Source: Rhodospirillaceae bacterium (lineage in GTDB: Bacteria > Pseudomonadota > Alphaproteobacteria > Dongiales > Dongiaceae). From it: DNA of 64,000 nt. A model generated the notes under the pieces. That model did not search any database. It was not told where the DNA came from and saw only the letters and a list, made by a program, of their open reading frames with translations. Below, in pieces: positions 57,719-64,000 of the stretch (position 1 is its first letter; each line of letters starts with the position of its first letter). A program made the position numbers and the translations under genes. The stretch lies in NCBI GenBank assembly GCA_016712715.1, contig JADJQM010000002.1, positions 744,001 to 808,000 on the forward strand, given 5' to 3'.

Positions 57719-58765
57719 TCAGCTCCGGAAGCCGCGCGTCTTCATGCCGACCCCAGGGATCTCGCCAGTCTTTGCTTCGTCGGCGGTGAGACCGCGCTGA
57801 TGCGCCTCACGCAAATCAGCACCGCGCAGATCGGCGCCGCTGAGATCCGCTTCCGACATGTTGGCGCCTTGCAGATCGGTGGCCAGCAGCCAGGCGCGGC
57901 GCAGATTGGTGCGCGTCAGGCGGCAGCCGACCAGCCTTGCCGCCGCAAGGTTGGTGCGGGAGAGGTCGAGGCCGGAGAGATCGAAACCTTCGAGTTCCAA
58001 GCGCTGACCAGCCTGACCCAGCGTGTTGACCCAGCGCGCATGAAGGCCGAGGCGTTCCTTCACTTCGCCGGGCGACAGGCGCGGCGCCGATCCAACCGGC
58101 AATTGCGCGGCGCGGACCTGGTCGCGGGTCATCTGGTCGACCGAGGCATGGCTGAAATCGGCATCCTCCAGCTCGGCTTGGGTGAGGCGGATTCCCTGCA
58201 GTTCGGCGGCGGCGAAATTGGTGCGGCGCATATCGGCGCCGGAAAAATCGGTCTCCAGCATGTAGGAGCCGGAAAAGTCGACGCTCACGAGCTTTGCGTC
58301 CTTGAAGATGGTCTGGGCCAGCTTGGCACCGCGGAAGCGGCAGGCCGGCGCCTCGTCCCATTGGGTCCCGGCCCCGCCCGTGCGCTGGCTGAAATCATGC
58401 CTGAGATCGGCGGCGGCCAACGCCGTCCGCGTCATGTCGGTGCCGTGGAAGACGGCGCCGCGCATATCGGCACGCTCGAAATTGGCGCCGGTGAGATCCG
58501 CTTCATCGAAGATCGAGCCGGTAAGGACGGCGCCGCGGAAGATGGTGCCGCGCAGATTGGTCCGTTCCAGATTGCAGCGCACCAGATAGGCGTCGGTGAA
58601 CTCCATCAGGCTGAGGTCGAGCTTGGCGAGGTTGCATTCGCTGAGCATCAGGCGCTGGCCGTTGACCCGGCCGAGACGCCAGTTGCGGTGCACCTCTGCC
58701 AGCCGGCGCAGGGCACCGGCATTGAGGGTGAGCTTCTTGAGAACCTTGGGCGCCTGGGGATCCAT
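57719..58765 (-). CDS. Pentapeptide-repeat protein
   Basis: A 348-residue protein with two blocks of A(D/N)Lxx repeats: about residues 45-125 (LMLSECNLAKLDLSLMEFTD through ANFERADMRGAVFHGTDM), about 145-210 and 280-330 (ATDLQGANMSEADLSGADLR). Between them is a non-repeat segment QVRAAQLPVGSAPRLSPGEV. The repeats form a right-handed quadrilateral beta helix. No gyrase-inhibitor-like C-terminal motif is seen. The ATG at 58765 (MDPQAPKVLKKL) is preferred over the upstream one. It is cotranscribed with the cyclase (3-bp gap), which suggests a scaffold or regulatory role for it. Confidence 0.87.
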   Translation of the reverse strand: MDPQAPKVLKKLTLNAGALRRLAEVHRNWRLGRVNGQRLMLSECNLAKLDLSLMEFTDAYLVRCNLERTNLRGTIFRGAVLTGSIFDEADLTGANFERADMRGAVFHGTDMTRTALAAADLRHDFSQRTGGAGTQWDEAPACRFRGAKLAQTIFKDAKLVSVDFSGSYMLETDFSGADMRRTNFAAAELQGIRLTQAELEDADFSHASVDQMTRDQVRAAQLPVGSAPRLSPGEVKERLGLHARWVNTLGQAGQRLELEGFDLSGLDLSRTNLAAARLVGCRLTRTNLRRAWLLATDLQGANMSEADLSGADLRGADLREAHQRGLTADEAKTGEIPGVGMKTRGFRS

Positions 58766-58865
58766 CACCGGACCAGTAACAACGACTCGATGGCGCCCAT
58801 CGTGCCGTTCCGGACCCCGCCTCACAAGCCCGATGTTCCGTCCCCGATATTCCCCTGGTGTTCCC

Positions 58866-58896
58866 TGTCCCGGGGCGGCTCAATCGCCCCGGGACA
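58866..58896 (-). terminator. Hairpin behind the DUF2892 gene
   Basis: TGTCCCGGGGCG (58866-58877) and CGCCCCGGGACA (58885-58896) around GCTCAAT, a perfect 12-bp stem, 14 bp after the DUF2892 stop. There is no T tract, so termination may need Rho, or the hairpin may protect the 3' end. Confidence 0.65.
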
Positions 58897-58910
58897 TCAG
58901 CGAAACAGTC

Positions 58911-59102
58911 CTATTTACGCAGGCCACACGTATTGAGACCAATGAGGCGGTAGGCCGGGCAGAAGCCGATGAGGGCGGTGGCGAGCGGCACGATGCCGAT
59001 CCAGCCCCAAGGCGTCTGCGGGCCGACAAAGACCAGTGCGATCAGCACGATGCCGACGATGAGGCGCATGGCCCGGTCGAGCGTTCCGATATTCTTGCCC
59101 AT
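58911..59102 (-). CDS. DUF2892 (YgaP C-terminal-like) membrane protein
   Basis: A 63-residue protein with two membrane segments: NIGTLDRAMRLIVGIVLIAL and WIGIVPLATALIGFCPAYRL, then IGLNTCGLRK. The two Cys in FCPAYRLIGLNTC are typical of DUF2892, found as the C-terminal part of the YgaP rhodanese and as a free small protein next to sulfur or nitric-oxide genes. It is behind a Crp/Fnr gene, a frequent pairing. Confidence 0.85.
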   Translation of the reverse strand: MGKNIGTLDRAMRLIVGIVLIALVFVGPQTPWGWIGIVPLATALIGFCPAYRLIGLNTCGLRK

Positions 59103-59190
59103 GACGATATCTCCATTTCCGCTGGTTGTTATGGCGGAAGACTAGGCTGATCGAGGGGGCGGGTCAGTGATTTCGTCACCGACAGCAGCG

Positions 59191-59853
59191 TCAATCGGCG
59201 GTGTGGAGCTGCGACAAGGCGTCCCGGTCGGCAATCTCGATCTGGCCGCGGGTGAGTTTGACCCAGGCGCGGCGTTCGAACTCCTTCAATTGCCGGCTGA
59301 CGACCTCACGCGCCGTGCCCAGTTCGGCAGCAATTTCCTGATGCGTGACGCTGAGCGGCCGCGCGGAATCCTGCGCCAGCAGATAGGCGGCAAGCCGCGC
59401 ATCGATGCGGCGGAAGGCGACATCCTCGAGCAGCGCCACGATCTCCTGCAGGCGCGCGCCGAAGGTGGCGAAGATCAATTGGCGAAAGGCGGGTGCCGTC
59501 GCCATCAGCTGCTGGAAAACGGAATCAGGCAAGGCAAAGCCGGCGATATCGGATTCCGCCACCAGCTCGGCGCCGAGGGACAGATGGCCCAGCAGGGCCG
59601 CGGAAGAAAGGACGCAGGTTTCCCCCGCCGCCACCCGGTAGAGCACGATCTCGCGACCGCCTTCGCTGAGGCCCCGCACCTTGACGGTGCCCCTGGTGAG
59701 GAAGACGAAATGCGGCAGCGCCTCGCCCGGCCGTGCCAGGATGGTGCCGGCGGGTGCTGCGATCGGGCGCGCCTGCTCCGTGAGGTGCCGCGCCGCCACA
59801 GCATCAAGCTCACCCAATTGCGGAAAGCGGATGAGGAGTTCGGAATCGATCAT
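59191..59853 (-). CDS. Crp/Fnr-family transcriptional regulator
   Basis: A 220-residue regulator: cNMP-binding-like beta roll at about residues 10-130 and helix-turn-helix at about 168-200 (SVTHQEIAAELGTAREVVSR). The recognition helix contains E183-V-V-S-R187, the ExxSR motif of FNR-type proteins that read TTGAT half sites, as in the two boxes at 12887 and 42149. The N-terminal cysteine cluster of FNR is missing and only one Cys (C80) exists, so it does not sense oxygen by an Fe-S cluster; it may respond to nitric oxide, a sulfur species or redox by another way. The start ATG at 59853 overlaps the stop of the histidine phosphatase. Confidence 0.87.
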   Translation of the reverse strand: MIDSELLIRFPQLGELDAVAARHLTEQARPIAAPAGTILARPGEALPHFVFLTRGTVKVRGLSEGGREIVLYRVAAGETCVLSSAALLGHLSLGAELVAESDIAGFALPDSVFQQLMATAPAFRQLIFATFGARLQEIVALLEDVAFRRIDARLAAYLLAQDSARPLSVTHQEIAAELGTAREVVSRQLKEFERRAWVKLTRGQIEIADRDALSQLHTAD

Positions 59854-60413
59854 GCCCGTGTCTCCAGCACATCGATCCGCCAGCGCGGTGCTGTATCGGG
59901 AGTCGGCCTGAAATGGGCCAACGTGGTGTTGGCAAGATCGGTTTCGACCGGCAGGCCCATCAGATGTTCGAGCGCCCAGACGACACCGCCATGGGCGACG
60001 ACCAGCACCGGCCCTGGCAGTGCCAGCACCTGCTGCATGGCGGAGCGGATGCGGGTGGCAAAATCGGCAAAGCTCTCGACGCCGGCCACAGGCTGCCCGA
60101 GGCGCCAATCCAGGAACCAGTCGCGTGCCTCGGACCCCTCATAGGGACCGACATCGAATTCCTGCAACTCATCGAACAGGTGCAGCGGCAATTTCAGGTC
60201 GCGGTTGAGAATCTCGGCCGTGCGCCTTGCGCGCGACAGGGGCGAGGCGGCAATTGTGCGGAAACCATGGCCGCCGATATGTGGCCGCAATTTTTCGGCC
60301 TGGGCCTCGCCGGTCGCGTTCAAGGCGATATCCCGTCTTCCCTGCATGCGGCCGGTCTTGTTCCAATCGGTCTCGCCGTGGCGCACGAAATGGAAGGGAA
60401 TGGGGGGAATCAT
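59850..60413 (-). CDS. Histidine phosphatase (phosphoglycerate mutase-like), paralog
   Basis: A 187-residue protein with FHFVRHGETDWNKTGRMQGR, LFDELQEFDVGPYEGSEA and VVAHGGVVWALEHLMGL. It matches the 39336 gene in motif order and context (RHGETDWN, AHGG-x-x-WA), so the two are paralogs. The ATG at 60413 gives MIPPIPFHFVRHGE; the frame is open to 60452. Upstream to 60698 nothing is seen. It overlaps the Crp/Fnr gene by four bases (ATGA). Confidence 0.85.
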   Translation of the reverse strand: MIPPIPFHFVRHGETDWNKTGRMQGRRDIALNATGEAQAEKLRPHIGGHGFRTIAASPLSRARRTAEILNRDLKLPLHLFDELQEFDVGPYEGSEARDWFLDWRLGQPVAGVESFADFATRIRSAMQQVLALPGPVLVVAHGGVVWALEHLMGLPVETDLANTTLAHFRPTPDTAPRWRIDVLETRA

Positions 60414-60698
60414 GAATCTGTTGCTGCCTGCTGATGCCTTGGGAGCCAGCAACTTGACGTAATCCGAGGCTTTGTTAAAGTCCCCCCATGTCTCGACGCT
60501 TTCATCGCGCGCATGCGCCGCGAATTATAAACCCGGCCTGATCCGTTCAGGCCGGGCCCGATCGCGCGCCCAGGGTTCAAGATCGATCATCCGCCATTTT
60601 CCCGATCGACCCGGCGTCCAGCAGAGATATTCCGGAAAGCCCGTATCCAGCGCCCGAATTGCGCGGGCGGCGTTCCGAAAGCCCCAAGGTCACAAACC

Positions 60699-61206
60699 AT
60701 GTATGCCGAAACCACTTCTTCGATGCGCGCATCCGCGCGTGCCCGTGCGTCGCAACCGGTGCCAAAGCCGGATCCGACGGCGGACCTCCAATGCCTGTTC
60801 AAAGCCTATGACGCGGCCTGGTTCGATTTTGATGCCGATGCGGTCGCCGGCTTCTACGACCTGCCTTGCCTGCTCTCATCGTTGGGTGGCAATGCGAGCT
60901 TCACCGCGCGGGGCGAGTTGCGGGCGGCGATGGCGCGGCTCTTCACCCACTACCGGCAACGCGGGCTGGTCTCGGCCAGCATCGTGGATCTGAAGCTGAG
61001 GATCCTCGCCGGCGATTTCGCGCGCGGAGCTGCGCTGGTCGCTCAGCAATGCGCGCGGCATGGAGATCACGGGCTTTGCCAGCCTCTATACGCTGCGCCA
61101 CGCCGACAGACGCTGGCGCATCGCCCATGCCGTGTCGTTGGATGACGTGACACCGCCTGCAGAGCTTGCGCCGCGTGGACCCGTTCTCAGCCTCACGCCC
61201 CGCTAG
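60699..61206 (+). pseudogene. SnoaL/DUF4440-like protein, interrupted by one extra base
   Basis: The first frame reads LQCLFKAYDAAWFDFDADAV, AGFYDLPCLL and LVSASIVDLKLRILAGDF, a SnoaL-like nuclear transport factor 2 fold. The reading then goes off, but the +1 frame gives ELRWSLSNARGMEITGFASL, YTLRHADRRWRIAHAVS and ends at 61206. One base less in CGCGCGG (61020-61027) joins them. These proteins bind small ligands or act as dehydratases/isomerases; function unknown. It starts MYAETTSSMRASARARAS. It converges with the RBBP9-type gene and overlaps it by 14 bp. Confidence 0.7.
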
Positions 61207-61738
61207 CGGCGCAGAGTTCGTCGAGCAGCAGACGGCCAAACTGCCAGGCGCCGAAGCCGGACGCCGTGTTGATATGGCCGGCAGCGCCGATATCGACGAA
61301 GCGGCTGCCCCAGGCCGCGGCGAAGGTGGCTGCCCGCTTGCGATCGACATAGGGGTCGTCGCTGCTGGCGATGACAATGCTCTCGAAGGGCAAGGCAGTC
61401 ATGGGCATCGGCCGGAAAGCACGCGTCTCCGGCGGCGTGTGCGCATCCGAATCGACATCGGCCGGCGCCACCAACATGGCGCCGGCGATGGCATGGTTCT
61501 GTTGGACCGACCAATGCGCCACCAGGGCGCAGGAAAGGCTGTGCGCCACCAGCACCGGCGGCTCAAGGCTGGTCGCAATCGCGGCATCAAGGCGCGCGAC
61601 CCAGTCGGCAAAATCGGGCCGGTCCCAATCGGCCTGTTCGACGGCGCGCGCCTGCGGCCCCAATTCCGCCTGCCACAGGCGCTGCCAATGCTGCGGACCG
61701 GAATTGCCGAGGCCCGGAACAATCAAGACGGGGTGCAT
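61193..61738 (-). CDS. RBBP9/YdeN-family serine hydrolase
   Basis: A 181-residue alpha/beta hydrolase: VLIVPGLGNSGPQHWQRLWQ (YdeN/RBBP9 start), nucleophile Ser in LVAHSLSCALVAHW, Asp in SSDDPYV and His in DIGAAGHINTASGFG. Predicted serine hydrolase of unknown substrate. Its ATG overlaps the Nudix stop by one base, so it is in the gltB-Nudix transcript. Confidence 0.88.
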   Translation of the reverse strand: MHPVLIVPGLGNSGPQHWQRLWQAELGPQARAVEQADWDRPDFADWVARLDAAIATSLEPPVLVAHSLSCALVAHWSVQQNHAIAGAMLVAPADVDSDAHTPPETRAFRPMPMTALPFESIVIASSDDPYVDRKRAATFAAAWGSRFVDIGAAGHINTASGFGAWQFGRLLLDELCAASGA

Positions 61739-62226
61739 CAGAGAACTCTCCTGAACGGGGCCGGAGCCCGGTCGACGAAATCATGCCAGATATCGGCCAA
61801 GGCCCGGCGCTGTCCGGCAAAGCTGAACAGCTCCAGAGCCTCCGCGCGGCTGCACCAGCGAAACTGATCGCTGCCATGATCCAGCGTCGCCGTGACCGGC
61901 GCCGGCACATAGGAGACAAAGATAGGCATCAGCTCAAGTACACTATCTGGACCGAAGTAGAAGGTCTCGGTAAGGCCCGTGGTGAACAGTTCCGGCACCT
62001 TGATCCCGGTCTCCTCAGCGATCTCGCGCTGGACGGCGGCGATTGCGGTTTCACCGGGCTCGATGCTGCCCGTGATCAGTCCCCAGGCACCGCCGGCCAC
62101 GTCGCCGGCACGGCGCAAGGCTAGAATGCGCGCCGCCTCGCCCCCCTCTGAACCCAAAGGCCCGGCAAGGATGGCGGCCGCCACGGCGCGGCACCTGATG
62201 GGCACGTCGCCATAGCGGCCGCTCAC
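61738..62226 (-). CDS. Nudix hydrolase
   Basis: A 162-residue Nudix protein. The box is GSIEPGETAIAAVQREIAEE followed by TGI, which fits G-x5-E-x7-REUxEExGU in full. The N-terminal VRCRAVAAAILAG-like strand and C-terminal FRWCSRAEALELF are typical. The substrate is a nucleoside diphosphate derivative of unknown identity. It starts two bases after the gltB stop, so it is in the same operon. Confidence 0.88.
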   Translation of the reverse strand: MSGRYGDVPIRCRAVAAAILAGPLGSEGGEAARILALRRAGDVAGGAWGLITGSIEPGETAIAAVQREIAEETGIKVPELFTTGLTETFYFGPDSVLELMPIFVSYVPAPVTATLDHGSDQFRWCSRAEALELFSFAGQRRALADIWHDFVDRAPAPFRRVL

Positions 62227-62228
62227 CT

Positions 62229-64000
62229 CTACTTCGCCTTCTTCGCCGTGGGTTTCGCCGGCTGGTCCGACAGGGGATGGGTGAGCTTGTCCAGCATCTC
62301 CTTGGGCGCCACCTGCCAGAAGCGCTTCTTCTCCTCGGCCCAGTCATTGAGGATTCGCCCGGCGAATTTCGACTGCGTTTCAGCCGCATGTTCCTCGATG
62401 AGGGATTTGAGATGCGCCTCCCAATAGGCGCTTTCGAGGCGCTGCGACACCGCCGTCTCGCCATTGATGCGCAAGGGGAAGCGGCCGTCCTCGTCATAGA
62501 CGAAGGCCATGCCGCCGGACATGCCGGCCGCGAAATTGTCGCCGACCGCCCCCAGGATTACCGCCGTGCCGCCGGTCATGTATTCGCAGCCATTGGAGCC
62601 GCAGCCTTCGATGACGACGTCGGCGCCCGAGTTGCGGACCGCGAAGCGCTCGCCGGCCTGGCCCGCGGCGAAGAGCCGCCCGGCCGTGGCGCCGTAGAGC
62701 ACCGTGTTGCCGATGATGGTGTTGCGGTTGCTCTCGAGCGGCGAGGAAGGCAAAGGCCGCACCACGATGGTGCCGCCGGACAATCCCTTGCCGACGTAAT
62801 CGTTGGCGTCGCCGAACACTTCGAGTTTCAACCCTTGCACCGCAAAGGCGCCGAGTGACTGGCCCGCCGACCCACGCAGGCGCACGGTGAGGTGGTTGGG
62901 CTTCAGCCCCATCATGCCGAAGCGCTTGGTGATGTGCGAGGAGAGGCGCGTACCGATGGCACGGAAGGTGTTGCGGATGTTGTATTGTAGCTGCATCTTT
63001 TCGCCGGCCTGGAACAGGGCCGCGGCATCCGTCACCATGCGGGCATCCAGCGTGTCAGGCACCTCGTTGCGGCCTTCCAGCGTGCAATAGCGCGCCTCGT
63101 TGCCAGGATCGGCCTGGGAGAGGATCGGGTTGAGATCCAGATCGTCGAGATCGGCGGCACCGCGGCTGACTTGTTCGATCAACTCCGTGCGGCCGATGAC
63201 GTCGTTCAGGGTCTTGACGCCGAGTTGCGCCAGCACTTCGCGGACTTCCTCGGCAATGAAGCTGAACAAGTTGACGACCTTCTCCGGCGTGCCGGTGAAC
63301 TTCTCGCGCAACGCCTTGTCCTGGGTGCAGACGCCCACGGGACAGGTATTGGAATGGCATTGCCGCACCATGATGCAGCCCATGGCGACCAACGACGCCG
63401 TGCCGATGCCGAACTCCTCGGCGCCGAGGATGGCGGCGATGACCACGTCGCGGCCGGTCTTGATGCCGCCATCGGTCCTGAGCTTCACGCGGTGGCGCAG
63501 GCGATTGAGCGTCAGCACCTGATGCACTTCCGCCAAGCCCATTTCCCAGGGGATGCCGGCATATTTGATGCTGGTATGGGGCGAGGCACCCGTGCCGCCG
63601 ACATGACCGGAAATCAGAATCACATCCGCCTTGGCCTTGGCAACACCCGCCGCGATCGTGCCGATGCCGGACCGCGCCACCAGCTTCACGCAGACCTTGG
63701 CCTCCGGGTTGATCTGCTTGAGATCGTAAATGAGCTGCGCCAGATCCTCGATTGAATAGATGTCGTGGTGCGGCGGCGGCGAAATGAGCGAGACACCGGG
63801 TGTCGCGTGACGCAGCTTGGCGATCTCGACCGTGACCTTGAAGGCCGGCAGCTGGCCGCCTTCGCCGGGCTTGGCACCCTGCGCCACCTTGATCTCGATC
63901 TCGCGGCAATTGACGAGATATTCCGCGGTGACACCAAAGCGCCCGGACGCAATCTGCTTGATCGCGGAATTGGCGTTGTCGCCATTGGGCTGCGGCTTGA
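62229..64000 (-). CDS. gltB: Glutamate synthase large subunit, C-terminal part (5' end outside the window)
   Basis: 590 codons of the C-terminal part. It contains VKVAQGAKPGEGGQ-like IKVAQGAKPGEGGQLPAFKV, ISPPPHHDIYSIEDLAQLIY, ISGHVGGTGASPHTSIKYAG, the [3Fe-4S] ligands in CIMVRQCHSNTCPVGVC, and the GXGXG beta-helix domain (GNTVLYGATAGRLFAAGQAG, GANDYVGKGLSGG-like NDYVGKGLSGGTIVV). The whole enzyme makes glutamate from glutamine and 2-oxoglutarate with GltD. gltD is not behind it; instead a Nudix and a serine hydrolase gene follow, so gltD must lie upstream or elsewhere. Confidence 0.95.
   Translation of the reverse strand, partial: KPQPNGDNANSAIKQIASGRFGVTAEYLVNCREIEIKVAQGAKPGEGGQLPAFKVTVEIAKLRHATPGVSLISPPPHHDIYSIEDLAQLIYDLKQINPEAKVCVKLVARSGIGTIAAGVAKAKADVILISGHVGGTGASPHTSIKYAGIPWEMGLAEVHQVLTLNRLRHRVKLRTDGGIKTGRDVVIAAILGAEEFGIGTASLVAMGCIMVRQCHSNTCPVGVCTQDKALREKFTGTPEKVVNLFSFIAEEVREVLAQLGVKTLNDVIGRTELIEQVSRGAADLDDLDLNPILSQADPGNEARYCTLEGRNEVPDTLDARMVTDAAALFQAGEKMQLQYNIRNTFRAIGTRLSSHITKRFGMMGLKPNHLTVRLRGSAGQSLGAFAVQGLKLEVFGDANDYVGKGLSGGTIVVRPLPSSPLESNRNTIIGNTVLYGATAGRLFAAGQAGERFAVRNSGADVVIEGCGSNGCEYMTGGTAVILGAVGDNFAAGMSGGMAFVYDEDGRFPLRINGETAVSQRLESAYWEAHLKSLIEEHAAETQSKFAGRILNDWAEEKKRFWQVAPKEMLDKLTHPLSDQPAKPTAKKAK

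Noticed and set aside
60472..60993. A + strand frame over the SnoaL-like gene start
   Set aside because: It is Arg/Ser-rich out-of-frame sequence; the SnoaL-like frame has the family pattern.

Overview
The window is high-GC bacterial chromosome, densely packed and with no rRNA, tRNA, insertion sequence, prophage or CRISPR array that I can see. The gene set points to a metabolically versatile alphaproteobacterium, probably Rhodospirillales-like: an NAD-dependent formate dehydrogenase (fds), a mesaconyl-CoA hydratase of the ethylmalonyl-CoA pathway next to sdhCDAB, a class 2 PyrD, a TipF-like EAL protein with a CtrA-type box, an alphaproteobacterial LexA box (GTTC-N7-GTTC), and FNR/FixK-type boxes. 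Genus cannot be fixed from the sequence alone.

Layout. 0-1.1 kb: the fdsG/fdsB end of a formate dehydrogenase operon. 1.3-2.7 kb: a GNAT and a nitrilase-family amidase. 3.0-9.3 kb: a complete peptide uptake operon (S33 peptidase, dppB, C, D, F, A) ending in a clear terminator. 9.3-17.8 kb: cpdA-like phosphodiesterase, pirin, MttB-family methyltransferase, PPK2, M55 aminopeptidase, a second nitrilase, a family-3 binding protein and a cysteine-free rhodanese. 17.9-24.3 kb: LysR/choline-sulfatase pair, LysR/quinone oxidoreductase pair, and a BigR/SqrR-like repressor with a two-gene YeeE/YedE transporter. 24.3-31.3 kb: HAD phosphatase, TipF-like EAL protein, pyrD, S24-like regulator, an unknown gene behind a LexA box, a branched-chain aminotransferase and TerB. 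31.4-39.9 kb: DinG, a PAS-GGDEF-EAL protein, small regulators, AmpG-like permease, SelW-like protein, histidine phosphatase. 40.1-45.6 kb: leuD, leuB, universal stress protein, asd, GNAT. 45.5-51.6 kb is the most unusual stretch: a large unknown protein whose 3' half drops in GC, a low-GC unknown gene behind it, pdxY, an SDR and two low-GC membrane genes. 51.7-56.5 kb: mch and sdhCDAB. 56.5-64 kb: adenylate cyclase with pentapeptide-repeat protein, DUF2892, Crp/Fnr regulator, histidine phosphatase, SnoaL-like protein, RBBP9-type hydrolase, Nudix and the 3' end of gltB.

Two families of dispersed inverted repeats sit between genes: a GTGAGGGG-ended element (four full copies and one degenerate hairpin) and a CGTCATGCCCGG-ended element (two full copies and one half copy). 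Six genes read through only if one base is added or removed, mostly in short G/C runs; this looks more like residual indel error in the assembly than six independent gene losses. All functional calls come from reading motifs and family resemblance; no database search was possible.
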